This document shows, one piece after another, positions 1-7,224 of a stretch of DNA of 64,000 nt. Below the pieces are notes generated by a model, which made no database searches, was not told the DNA's origin, and was given only the letters and a program-made list of their open reading frames with translations. The DNA comes from Exiguobacterium qingdaonense. GTDB lineage: Bacteria; Bacillota; Bacilli; Exiguobacteriales; Exiguobacteriaceae. The stretch is taken from assembly GCF_018617855.1 (NCBI RefSeq), contig NZ_JACSKY010000008.1, positions 1 to 64,000 of the forward strand. The letters are read 5' to 3'. The stretch's first letter is position 1; every line of letters begins with the position of its first letter. The translations under genes and the position numbers were made by a program.

Positions 1-854
1 ACCTGCAGGGTCTCGATGCCGATGACGTCGTGGTTTTTGACGATCTCGGTCGACACCTTGTGCAGGAAGTCGGTGCGTCTGTTGGCGATTTTCTCATGGA
101 TGCGGGCGACCTTCCGCTTCTGCTTCTGGTAGTTCTTCGCCTCGGACAGTCTCACCTTCTTGTTCAGGGCGATGCGTTGGCGACGGGACAACTTGCGTTG
201 CTCCCGTGCCAGTTTCTTCTCGAGCGTACGGAAGTAACGGTCGTTTTGGTACACCGTGCCGTTCGACAGGGTGGCGAAGTGCTTCAGCCCGACGTCGACG
301 CCGACCGATGAACCCGTCCTCGGCAGCTCACCGATCTCCTGCTCTACGAGAAGGGACACGAAATATTTGCCCGAAGCCGTGCGTCGGATCGTGGCGTTCA
401 GGATGCGACCCTCGACCTGTCTCGAGTGGGCGAACCGCACCCATTTCAGCTTGGGTAACTTGAGTCGATTCCCGACGATCGAGACCTCGGGGAGCTGGGA
501 CTTCCCCTGGATGTTCGCCGTATAGGATTGGACAGGGTTCCGCTTCGACTTGAAACGGGGATGATTTCCCTTTTTCCTGAAGAACTTCTTGTACGCGTCG
601 GCCAGGTGTTTGACACTGTTCTGGACGGCCGTGCTGTCCACTTCCGTCAACCAGCTGAACTCCTGCTTGAGCGTGGGAAGTGCTTTCGAGCAGGCATCAT
701 ACGACAGTCCCTTGCCGGTCGCTTCATGGGCCGCGTCCCATTTCGACAGGAAATGGTTGAACACGAACCGGGAACAGCCGATCGTCTTGGCGATCAGGAT
801 TTCCTGTTCCTTCGTCGGATAGATCCGGAATTTATAGCCCTTGTGCTTCATCAT
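1..854 (-). CDS. tnpB: TnpB/OrfB RNA-guided transposon nuclease (IS200/IS605, IS1341 type), 3' end beyond window
   Basis: The minus-strand frame is open from an ATG at 854 (GGGGGTGA just upstream) to the left edge, giving 284 codons; TnpB proteins are usually near 370-400 aa, so roughly the last quarter is outside. The N-terminus (KGYKFRIYPTKEQE) and the central block RFKSKR...VQSYT are typical of OrfB. The RuvC-I motif VGVDVGLKHFATLSNG carries the catalytic Asp near residue 187, and IGIETLQ carries the RuvC-II Glu near 281, right at the edge. The third RuvC acidic residue and the C-terminal zinc finger cannot be judged. TnpB is known to be an omega-RNA-guided nuclease that helps transposon maintenance; its guide RNA normally comes from the 3' end, which is not visible. 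No TnpA (Y1 transposase) lies on the upstream side. A second in-frame ATG at 851 is possible. Confidence 0.93.
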   Translation of the reverse strand, partial: MMKHKGYKFRIYPTKEQEILIAKTIGCSRFVFNHFLSKWDAAHEATGKGLSYDACSKALPTLKQEFSWLTEVDSTAVQNSVKHLADAYKKFFRKKGNHPRFKSKRNPVQSYTANIQGKSQLPEVSIVGNRLKLPKLKWVRFAHSRQVEGRILNATIRRTASGKYFVSLLVEQEIGELPRTGSSVGVDVGLKHFATLSNGTVYQNDRYFRTLEKKLAREQRKLSRRQRIALNKKVRLSEAKNYQKQKRKVARIHEKIANRRTDFLHKVSTEIVKNHDVIGIETLQ

Positions 855-940
855 GAGGTTCACCCCCTTTGAAGATATTTTACCCGAAAGAGCGGTTCGC
901 GGTTCATCCCTCACTTTCTCGTAAGCCCTGTCCTTAACGT

Positions 941-1651
941 TTAGAAGTGGGCGTATTCTCGCTTAATTTTGATAAAGAGTCGATCGGTCTTCGACTCAAA
1001 ATTGATGGACAACGATTCATTCGGAAACGTCGTTTTTCCTAGTTCCTCTCCCGTCTCAAGTGAGAGATGTGTGATCGACTTGTCGGACGTATTGAATGCA
1101 ATCAATTCATCAAGGTTCGTCCCTAATATCAGACTTTGTCCTGAAATGAGTGGGTATGTCCTTTTGACCGTTCCAAACAGATCCGTCAACGCCCACTCGT
1201 TTTTGTACGAATCACGCCAAAGCATCACGTCTCGGCTGGCATCATACGAGACGAGATACGCCCGATGTGGTGATTCTAAAGATTCAATTCGAGACGTCGT
1301 CCCGTCTCGCTGGACGCGGATGAGGGGGCGGTCATATTGGGGAACTGCGATCCATTCTTGTCTGTCGAGACTCGCAATCCATGAGCGGACGCCGCCGTAG
1401 CCCTCCTCGTCATCGGATGAGTGCGTCGTTAAGTTCCCGGGAAAGTCGATGATAACGGTGGACTGATTGTTCGGGTCATGCAGTCGCGTCTTTCCGTCCT
1501 GATAGTCTAGGTAAAATGGTGATTGCGGGATCACTTTGATCGATTGTTCGAGTTTCGACCCGGCCTCGATGACAGAAGCAGCCCACGCCTCCTCCCTCGG
1601 CACCACAAGCAATATCATCATCAGCATGATGGCATACATATATCGTTTCAA
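941..1651 (-). CDS. Secreted protein of unknown function, possible beta-propeller, perhaps truncated
   Basis: This 236-residue protein starts with TTG (1651), preceded by AGGAAGGG about 11 bases upstream; a downstream ATG is possible. Residues 1-24 form a signal peptide (MKRYMYAIMLMMILLVV then AWAA). The mature part has repeated short beta-rich stretches (WIAVPQYDRPLIRVQRDG, HRAYLVSYDASRDVMLWRDS, LILGTNLDELIAFNTSDKS) resembling blades of a WD40/YVTN-like propeller, but I recognise no named family. The C-terminus ends abruptly in KREYAHF only 86 bases from the TnpB gene start, so the original 3' end may have been removed by the insertion sequence. It is separated from the downstream small-gene cassette by an AT-rich spacer. 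Confidence 0.6.
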   Translation of the reverse strand: MKRYMYAIMLMMILLVVPREEAWAASVIEAGSKLEQSIKVIPQSPFYLDYQDGKTRLHDPNNQSTVIIDFPGNLTTHSSDDEEGYGGVRSWIASLDRQEWIAVPQYDRPLIRVQRDGTTSRIESLESPHRAYLVSYDASRDVMLWRDSYKNEWALTDLFGTVKRTYPLISGQSLILGTNLDELIAFNTSDKSITHLSLETGEELGKTTFPNESLSINFESKTDRLFIKIKREYAHF

Positions 1652-1745
1652 CTTTTTACAAACCCTTCCTAATTTTATTTATTTTTTGCTTCTTTAAATA
1701 TAATTGTTAATTTTGATTTTTGAAAGATAATTATGTAAAAAAGAA

Positions 1746-1763
1746 GCATCGCGATTGCGATGC
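1746..1763 (-). terminator. Rho-independent terminator of the small-gene cassette
   Basis: Stem GCATCGC/GCGATGC with a 4-base loop, followed on the minus strand by TTCTTTTTT. It lies 10 bases past the stop of the DUF2922 gene. Confidence 0.85.
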
Positions 1764-1772
1764 CTCTCGACC

Positions 1773-1985
1773 TTACTTCTCACTCAATACGGTCTGCGTG
1801 CCTTCAATCATCTTGATTTCGGTCCATTCGATCACATTTTTAGCGAGTGGGTCGTTTGCGACCATGAAGTCGGCGAGTGCTTCTACTTTCTGAGCATCGA
1901 CCGGTTGCTTCACATTGTTCAAGCGGAAACGTACGACCTTGTGGAATGTGTCGAAAAATGAAATTTCAAGTTTTGTGTCAGTCAT
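1773..1985 (-). CDS. DUF2922 family small protein
   Basis: This 70-residue protein (MTDTKLEISFFDTFHKVVRFRLNNVKQPVD...) has the length and the pattern of the DUF2922 family: an N-terminal beta strand pair, a central NVKQPVDAQKVEALADFMVAND helix region and a C-terminal strand. The function of the family is unknown. A clear GGAGGAGAAT ribosome site precedes the ATG. It is the last gene of a minus-strand cassette (DUF1659, YvrJ, DUF1659, DUF2922) and is followed at once by a terminator. This gene combination is common in Bacilli, which supports the call despite the small size. Confidence 0.8.
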   Translation of the reverse strand: MTDTKLEISFFDTFHKVVRFRLNNVKQPVDAQKVEALADFMVANDPLAKNVIEWTEIKMIEGTQTVLSEK

Positions 1986-2012
1986 GGATTATTCTCCTCC
2001 TTAGGGTATGGG

Positions 2013-2225
2013 TTAGACTAAATCGTACTCACGGACGATGCCGAGATCTACGTCCTCCTGAATGACGAGGTCAATCAAGAGACGACCGAAGGCGTCGACC
2101 GTGTCCGCCGTGAGGTCGGCACGAATCGGACCGAACCGTTGTGCTTTTTTCGTCGGTTTTGCTGAGTCAAGATCATGATGAGTCGTCAAGACAAACGTCG
2201 CTTTCTTTTCAGTTAAGACAGCCAT
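2013..2225 (-). CDS. DUF1659 family small protein (second copy)
   Basis: Seventy residues (MAVLTEKKATFVLTTHHDLDSAKPTKKAQRFGPIRADLTADTVDAFGRLLIDLVIQED...). The pattern of an N-terminal strand, a basic linker ending in QRFGPIRAD, and a helix DAFGRLLIDLVIQED fits DUF1659. A good AAAGGAGCC ribosome site lies before the ATG. It resembles the other DUF1659 gene of the cassette (2460-2669), especially in the R(F/Y)GP and helix regions, so the two are probably old duplicates. No function is known for the family. Confidence 0.75.
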   Translation of the reverse strand: MAVLTEKKATFVLTTHHDLDSAKPTKKAQRFGPIRADLTADTVDAFGRLLIDLVIQEDVDLGIVREYDLV

Positions 2226-2251
2226 AATGGATGGCTCCTTTCAGTGGGGGA

Positions 2252-2392
2252 TTAGGTTTCTGACAAGGTCGAGGTATCCATTCGTTCGAGCAGCTGGATC
2301 ATGCGATCGAGCTTCGTCTCAATCCGGTGAAGTAAATAGAGCGAGACGACGATTGGAAACCCGAGGTTCGAGATGAGTTCGGGCCAACTCAT
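2252..2392 (-). CDS. YvrJ family small membrane protein
   Basis: A 46-residue ORF starting MSWPELISNLGFPIVVSLYL. The block ISNLGFPIVVSLYLLHRIETKLDRM is the hallmark of the YvrJ family: one hydrophobic segment (about residues 8-22) followed by an amphipathic helix. AGGTGG lies 5 bases before the ATG. The ATG overlaps the TGA of a 19-codon ORF directly upstream (ATGA), so translation is probably coupled. YvrJ proteins are of unknown function and often sit beside DUF1659 and DUF2922 genes, as here. Confidence 0.8.
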   Translation of the reverse strand: MSWPELISNLGFPIVVSLYLLHRIETKLDRMIQLLERMDTSTLSET

Positions 2393-2448
2393 GTGACCAC
2401 CTGCTCATCGTGCCGGGAATCGGCTTTCGGACGAGTGAGGTTGTTCAT
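2389..2448 (-). CDS. Possible 19-residue leader peptide upstream of yvrJ
   Basis: The ORF encodes MNNLTRPKADSRHDEQVVT. It has a strong GGGAGGACTT ribosome site immediately before its ATG (2448) and its TGA overlaps the yvrJ start as ATGA. The peptide is hydrophilic and basic at the N-terminus. The arrangement suggests translational coupling or a small expressed peptide, but I have no homology evidence. Confidence 0.45.
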   Translation of the reverse strand: MNNLTRPKADSRHDEQVVT

Positions 2449-2459
2449 AAGTCCTCCCT

Positions 2460-2669
2460 TTAATACACTAAAAATTCTTGGGCCACGATGTAGTTGACGG
2501 ATTCGGCTTCAATCAATGCTGTGAGCAGGTCACCGAATTGTTTCATCCGTGCTTCGTCCATCTGACTTCCAAGAGGTCCGTAGCGAACGAGCTGTTTTTT
2601 CTCTTTGCCGTCGACTTGTCGCCGGGTGTCCAAATAAAGCATCGTCGCCGCTTCTCGATATGTTGCCAT
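2460..2669 (-). CDS. DUF1659 family small protein (first gene of cassette)
   Basis: The protein is 69 residues from the ATG at 2669 (MATYREAATMLYLDTRRQVDGKEKKQLVRYGPLGSQMDEARMKQFGDLLTALIEAESV...). I chose this ATG because GGAGG lies 8 bases upstream; an earlier in-frame GTG at 2678 would overlap that ribosome site. The fold pattern, RYGP motif and C-terminal helix match DUF1659 and the second copy at 2013-2225. It heads the cassette, and the promoter must lie in the AT-rich DNA between 2680 and 2780, where I could not pick out a convincing -35/-10 pair. Confidence 0.75.
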   Translation of the reverse strand: MATYREAATMLYLDTRRQVDGKEKKQLVRYGPLGSQMDEARMKQFGDLLTALIEAESVNYIVAQEFLVY

Positions 2670-2984
2670 CTGTCTCACCTCCTTCGTCCTTATTAACCGT
2701 TCACATGAAGAAAGTGCTCATTCTATTTTTCTAATATAGTCCACGACAAAAGTCCTATATTGTCTGAATTTTTATTCATTTTTCATATAGCGATTGCTTT
2801 TCTTGAGTTTTCATACCATTTAGGGTATCTTATTGTTCGGCAGACATTGTTCAAAAATACGTCAAAAGTCCCATGAATCATTTCCCCTCTTTGAAAAAAC
2901 TGTAAGTTAAATTCTTGTAAATGGGGTACGATACGTAGGAGGACATTTTTGAATGACCAGTCAGTCTTGAAGAAGGAGACCCAT
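2670..2984. other. Divergent intergenic region, about 315 bases
   Basis: This AT-rich gap separates the minus-strand DUF1659 cassette from the plus-strand MerR-like gene. It holds a sigma-B-like promoter candidate (2906-2929), an AGGAGG at 2937-2942 that would serve a TTG start at 2949 or a 5-codon ORF starting at 2953, and no other gene I can support. Confidence 0.6.
2906..2929 (+). promoter_or_regulatory. Sigma-B-like promoter candidate for the MerR-like gene
   Basis: GTTAAA (2906-2911), 12-base spacer, GGGTAC (2924-2929). Each hexamer differs at one base from the Bacillus sigma-B consensus GTTTAA/GGGTAT, and the spacing is right. No good sigma-A alternative is visible nearby. Confidence 0.35.
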
Positions 2985-3431
2985 ATGATGAACAGCTTAG
3001 ACCTTGCAAGCACCACCACTATTCCTTCCGCTCAACACGACTTCGACCAAGCCGACCTGATGTTTTCAGCAACCGATTGGGATACATACCGACCGGAACA
3101 AGGAAAACCAATTTCGTATAAAGAGCAACAATTGATTGTCTATCCGCTCAAAGAATTAAGCCGGGCCTTCAGTGTGGCCGGCATCCCCCGTAGCCAACAG
3201 CAGTTGATCAAATGGGAGACAGATGGCGTCTTGCCACCTACCCCGTTTACATTCGGCCGGAAGCGATTCTATACGGAAAATCAGATTCGTACGATCGTCG
3301 ACATCGCTTTAGAGTGCGGATTACGTCCACGGACACACGTCAAAAAGACGAATTTCTCTAAATTGGCGCATCATGAATTGACGTACATACTACAACTTGA
3401 ACTGAATGAGTATGAAGCGCCTGTCGTCTAA
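2985..3431 (+). CDS. MerR-like helix-turn-helix regulator
   Basis: I start at ATG 2985 because AAGGAG lies 6 bases upstream, giving 148 residues; a TTG at 2949 with AGGAGG 6 bases upstream is a credible alternative that adds 12 residues. From about residue 53 the pattern LKELSRAFSVAGIPRSQQQLIKWETDGVLPPTPFTFGRKRFYTENQI is a MerR-type winged HTH: a helix, a turn, then a wing ending in the R(F/Y)Y motif, followed by the dimer helix RTIVDIALECGL. No metal or drug binding domain follows, so the ligand is unknown. The gene stands alone, ending in a strong terminator. Confidence 0.65.
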   Translation: MMNSLDLASTTTIPSAQHDFDQADLMFSATDWDTYRPEQGKPISYKEQQLIVYPLKELSRAFSVAGIPRSQQQLIKWETDGVLPPTPFTFGRKRFYTENQIRTIVDIALECGLRPRTHVKKTNFSKLAHHELTYILQLELNEYEAPVV

Positions 3432-3437
3432 ACAGGC

Positions 3438-3477
3438 AAAAGCCATCCGCCATGATGCTCATGACGAATGGCTTTTT
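3438..3477. terminator. Bidirectional rho-independent terminator
   Basis: AAAAGCCAT (3438-3446) pairs with ATGGCTTTT (3468-3476). The T-run on the plus strand ends the MerR-like gene; the A-run on the other side serves yxeA on the minus strand. Confidence 0.85.
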
Positions 3478-3480
3478 CTA

Positions 3481-3825
3481 TTACCAGTGGCGAGTCACTT
3501 TTTTGGGAACGTCATCACGGCTAACCTCGTCGTACGACGTGACACCATCATTGTCATTGACGTATAAGCGTAAATATGCGCCCTCACGAAGTTCTTTGTC
3601 TGCGGTAAATGTGACCTCTTTAGACTCTCCCTCTGACGTGAATGCAGGTTGCGTATAGACGTATCGTTTCATTACACCTCCATTTTTAAGCGTCGTCTCT
3701 TCCACATCCGTTGCTGCTTGGACTTGAACGAAAAGATGATCTTTCCCCATTCGATTCCAATCTACTCGAACTAATCCGACAACGAGCAACATCACAACAA
3801 AAACAATCCCAATCCATTTCTTCAT
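3481..3825 (-). CDS. yxeA: YxeA family secreted protein (DUF1093)
   Basis: A 114-residue protein with an N-terminal membrane or signal segment (residues 4-20, WIGIVFVVMLLVVGLV) and an exported small beta domain. The blocks RYVYTQPAFTSEGESKEVTFTADKELREGAYLRLYV and VTSYDEVSRDDVPKKV are typical of the YxeA family. In B. subtilis yxeA is the last gene of yxdJKLM-yxeA, a Bce-type module responsive to antimicrobial peptides such as LL-37. The same order is found here: ATPase, permease, YxeA, with a 13-base gap to the permease. Its biochemical role is not known. Confidence 0.85.
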   Translation of the reverse strand: MKKWIGIVFVVMLLVVGLVRVDWNRMGKDHLFVQVQAATDVEETTLKNGGVMKRYVYTQPAFTSEGESKEVTFTADKELREGAYLRLYVNDNDGVTSYDEVSRDDVPKKVTRHW

Positions 3826-3838
3826 TTTCCTTCTCTCC

Positions 3839-5671
3839 TTATCGAATCGCCGTCATGAAACGACGAACCGTGATGACATAATAAATTGCGTAAATGACCG
3901 AATAAATTCCCATCCACACGAGGACCGGTATCGTGAAATTCATGCCCAACAAATTAGAAAATGCGATGAGCGCCACTGTTGCGTGTAGAATTCCAATCGC
4001 AAATGGGGCGAGGAACACGACGACAATCTGTTGTCGTACCGTCCGACGTACGTCACAATCGGATATCCCGATCTTCTGTAAAATCGCATACTTTGCCCGG
4101 TCGTCCTCAGCCTCGGTCATCGTCTTGAAGTAGATGACGCTACCTGTCGCGACGAGAAAGACGAGCCCGAGGAACGTCCCAACGAAGAGGAGTGCCCCGT
4201 TCATCGCCATCGTCTCGGCGTACATTTCCGGTGCACTCGAGAACGATTCGAGCCCGAGCCCCGCTAGACGTTCGGACTGATCGCGCTGATCTTTGAACGA
4301 CGCCGTGAGGGCGACGTGATACGTCTCGCTCGGTTCCGTCATCGTCTTGAACATGTCGTCGTCCACAACGAGGAACGACCCTCCGAACGTCATCACGTTA
4401 AGCGGCGACTCTTCAAGACGCTTTGACACATTGACCGTCTTTCCTGACAGTTCGACCGATTTAAAATTTTCCGAATAACGTTCGTCATAGAACGGGTCGA
4501 CCCATACGGCCTCATCCCGTTTGAACGGTGCTGGTTCCGCCAAGCCAACACCTTGCAGAAGATGACGATAAGTCGACTCATCAATGACCCCGAGCTCACG
4601 CTCTCCGTACTGCGCTTCGGTCCGAATCGTCTTTTGCTCGACGTTTGATTCGAACGTCGCTCCGTTCACCTCGATTGCCTCCCCTTTCCAAGCATACGTA
4701 TAGGGTGTATACGAGGCGACATTCTCTTCCGCGTAATAGTAGACGCTGAAGATGGCACCACCTGCCGTGATTGCTGTCGCGCTGATGATGCTGATCAATG
4801 TAAGTGTCTTGGCGTTCCCACGAATGCGATAGAGAAGCTGTGACGTCGTCAACAAATTGAGTCGCTTCCACGACCAGCGCTCTTCCCCTTTCAACCACGT
4901 CAATCCGAAGATCAAGACACTATGGAAGAGAAGCGCCGACCCGATGACACTCAATCCGATGATGAGAAGCGGCATCACGAGTCCGAGCGTTTTCCAAAGT
5001 GAGGACGTCATCAAATCCTGAAGTGCGAGCCAGTACGCCACTCCAATCGTGAGGACGCCCGTGAGCGCGACCCAGCCTTTCGCTGTCGGAATCCCTTCCC
5101 CGCTCTTGTCCGCATGGAACAGGTCAATCAATTTGAAGTGATAGATGACTCGGTAGCCTTGGAACGAAGTGAAGAGGAAAATCGCAAGAAAGACGAGGAA
5201 CGTCTCGATGAATGCCGATCTCGAAAAGGCGAATCCGATGTTCAAGTTACTGTCCATCAGACGCATCAACAATTGTAGGAGAATGTTTGCCCCGAAAATT
5301 CCGAGAATGATCCCGATGACCAAGGACACCGCTCCGATAACGATATTCTCAAACAAGAGTAAGAGTCCAATCTGTTTCTTCCGGACGCCGAGTAAAGAAT
5401 AGAGCCCGACCTCTCGCTTACGTCCTCTCAAAAAGAAGGCGTTCGAATACGCGATGAACAGGGCGACGAACAACATCAAGATGAATGTCGACGTGCTCAT
5501 CAACCCGCTGATTTTCTTTGACGTCTCCGCAAGCGCACTGATTTCATGGCTATGCTTCAGTGTCGCGAACGTGAAGTAGATGACGATAGAAAAGATTGTC
5601 GTCCCGACATAAAGTGCATATCGAGACAGATTCCGTACGACGTTCTTTTTAGCGAGCTCAAACAGTGTCAT
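3839..5671 (-). CDS. yxdM: Bce/Yxd-type ABC transporter permease (FtsX-like)
   Basis: The 610-residue protein has the topology of BceB/YxdM permeases: one TM near residues 17-37, an FtsX-type block of TMs up to about 310, a large extracytoplasmic domain of about 200 residues (from SVYYYAEENVASYTPY), then three C-terminal TMs (GALLFVGTFLGLVFLVATG, IVVVFLAPFAIGILHA, WMGIYSVIYAIYYVI). Such permeases sense and detoxify peptide antibiotics at the membrane, and normally form a sensory complex with their histidine kinase. The start overlaps the ATPase gene by 14 bases. The assignment to the Yxd branch rather than Bce rests on the YxeA neighbour. Confidence 0.9.
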   Translation of the reverse strand: MTLFELAKKNVVRNLSRYALYVGTTIFSIVIYFTFATLKHSHEISALAETSKKISGLMSTSTFILMLFVALFIAYSNAFFLRGRKREVGLYSLLGVRKKQIGLLLLFENIVIGAVSLVIGIILGIFGANILLQLLMRLMDSNLNIGFAFSRSAFIETFLVFLAIFLFTSFQGYRVIYHFKLIDLFHADKSGEGIPTAKGWVALTGVLTIGVAYWLALQDLMTSSLWKTLGLVMPLLIIGLSVIGSALLFHSVLIFGLTWLKGEERWSWKRLNLLTTSQLLYRIRGNAKTLTLISIISATAITAGGAIFSVYYYAEENVASYTPYTYAWKGEAIEVNGATFESNVEQKTIRTEAQYGERELGVIDESTYRHLLQGVGLAEPAPFKRDEAVWVDPFYDERYSENFKSVELSGKTVNVSKRLEESPLNVMTFGGSFLVVDDDMFKTMTEPSETYHVALTASFKDQRDQSERLAGLGLESFSSAPEMYAETMAMNGALLFVGTFLGLVFLVATGSVIYFKTMTEAEDDRAKYAILQKIGISDCDVRRTVRQQIVVVFLAPFAIGILHATVALIAFSNLLGMNFTIPVLVWMGIYSVIYAIYYVITVRRFMTAIR

Positions 5672-6419
5672 TGACTACACCGCCTTTCGCGAGCTCTTCG
5701 AGAATCGATTGATAGAATTCGTCCCGTGAGGCGTTGCCGCGAATGAGTTCTTTCTTCAACTGTCCGTCTTGAATATAGAGAACACGACGACAAAAACTTG
5801 CGGCGAAGGCGTCATGTGTCACCATCATGATGGTCGTCTCTGCTTCATTCAACCGAGCGAGCGTGTCTAACAGATCGGTCGCCGACTTCGAGTCGAGCGC
5901 ACCGGTCGGCTCATCGGCAAAGATGAGTTTCGGGTCCGAGATGAGCGCCCGACAAACGGCCGTCCGTTGTTTCTGTCCTCCTGAGATTTGGTACGGGTAC
6001 TGCTCGAGAATCCCTTCGAGCCCGAATCGCTTTGCCAACCGTTCGACTTTTGCACGTGTCTCGTGAACGGGCGTCTTCGAGACGGCAAGCGGGAGCAACA
6101 TGTTTTCCCGAACCGTCAACGAGTCGAGCAGGTTATAATCCTGAAAGATGAATCCGAGATGGTCACGCCTGAAATCAGCGAGCGCCTCCTCGTTCATCGA
6201 TGCAATGTCGTCACCTTCTACCAATATCTCACCTGACGTCGGCGTGTCGATTGTGGCGAGGACGTTGAGTAACGTCGACTTCCCGGCCCCGGAAGGTCCC
6301 ATGATGCCGACGAACTCGCCATGTTCGATTGTGAAAGAAACATCGTCGAGCGCTCGGAACGTCGCACTTCCTTTTCCATATGTCTTTTGAATCGTTTTTA
6401 CTTGTAGTAATGTTTCCAT
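5658..6419 (-). CDS. yxdL: Bce/Yxd-type ABC transporter ATP-binding protein
   Basis: From ATG 6419 (GAGGTG 6 bases upstream) the protein is 253 residues. It has all ABC motifs: Walker A GPSGAGKST (41-49), Q-loop in FIFQDYNLLDSLTV, signature ISGGQKQR, Walker B LIFADEPTGALDS and the switch His in MMVTHD. The sequence belongs to the MacB/LolD/BceA class of ATPases that pair with FtsX-like permeases. It is the first gene of the minus-strand operon ATPase, permease, yxeA, and lies back to back with the plus-strand two-component genes, which probably control it. An upstream GTG at 6428 would overlap the ribosome site. Confidence 0.92.
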   Translation of the reverse strand: METLLQVKTIQKTYGKGSATFRALDDVSFTIEHGEFVGIMGPSGAGKSTLLNVLATIDTPTSGEILVEGDDIASMNEEALADFRRDHLGFIFQDYNLLDSLTVRENMLLPLAVSKTPVHETRAKVERLAKRFGLEGILEQYPYQISGGQKQRTAVCRALISDPKLIFADEPTGALDSKSATDLLDTLARLNEAETTIMMVTHDAFAASFCRRVLYIQDGQLKKELIRGNASRDEFYQSILEELAKGGVVNDTV

Positions 6420-6525
6420 GTTCAGCACCTCTTTCTGTCCCTTACATTACGCCCCCTGTCTTAACTCCAATTCACGCGTACCTTACATAATCCTTAAATG
6501 ATATGCTTAGACAGAGGTGATGACG

Positions 6526-7215
6526 ATGGAACGACCACGGATTCTCATCGTGGATGACGAACAAGATTTATGTATGTTGATTCAACGCGCGCTTGAAAAG
6601 GAAGGGTTTCATGAGATTCGCACCGCTCACACGCTGAAGGACGGGTTGGCCGTCTTCGAGACGTTCCGCCCTCACTTGGCGATTTTAGACGTGATGTTGC
6701 CGGACGGGGAAGGCTATCAGCTCTGCCAACAGATGCGGGCGCAGTCCAATATCCCAATCCTCTTCCTATCTGCCAAATCGGAAGAAGTCGATAAACTGCT
6801 CGGTCTTGCCATCGGTGGTGATGACTACATCACGAAGCCGTTCAGCCCAAAAGAAGTGGCATTCCGTGTCAAGGCACAGCTCCGACGGATATCGATGATG
6901 GAAGCGCCAGTAGCCGAGACGACGACCGTCGGGCCCTTCCAAATGAATGAAGATGAGACGGAAGTGTATGTGAACGGGGAACGACTGGAGTTGACGGCTA
7001 AGGAGGTTGGTCTCCTCGCCTGCTTTTTACGCAACCCGAACCGAATTCTCAGCAAGGAGACGCTGTTCACGCAAGTATGGGGCGAATCGTTCTTTGGGTC
7101 GGACAATACCGTTATGGTTCATATCCGGCGCCTTCGTGAAAAAGTCGAACCGAATCCGTCTGAACCGACATATATCAAGACGGTCAAGGGACTTGGCTAT
7201 CGGTTGACGGTGTAA
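6526..7215 (+). CDS. OmpR/PhoB-family response regulator
   Basis: From ATG 6526 (AGAGG about 9 bases upstream; earlier in-frame GTG 6517 and ATG 6520 are too close to it) the protein is 229 residues. The receiver domain has the acidic pair DDE (10-12), phospho-acceptor Asp55 in LAILDVMLPDGEG, a Ser/Thr in FLSAKS and the Lys in DDYITKPF. The C-terminal winged helix runs from VGPFQMNEDETEVYVNGERLELT to VKGLGYRLTV. It is 9 bases upstream of the kinase gene and divergent from the YxdL-like ATPase, so its likely target is the 106-base gap between them. Confidence 0.92.
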   Translation: MERPRILIVDDEQDLCMLIQRALEKEGFHEIRTAHTLKDGLAVFETFRPHLAILDVMLPDGEGYQLCQQMRAQSNIPILFLSAKSEEVDKLLGLAIGGDDYITKPFSPKEVAFRVKAQLRRISMMEAPVAETTTVGPFQMNEDETEVYVNGERLELTAKEVGLLACFLRNPNRILSKETLFTQVWGESFFGSDNTVMVHIRRLREKVEPNPSEPTYIKTVKGLGYRLTV

Positions 7216-7224
7216 GGAGCGGTC

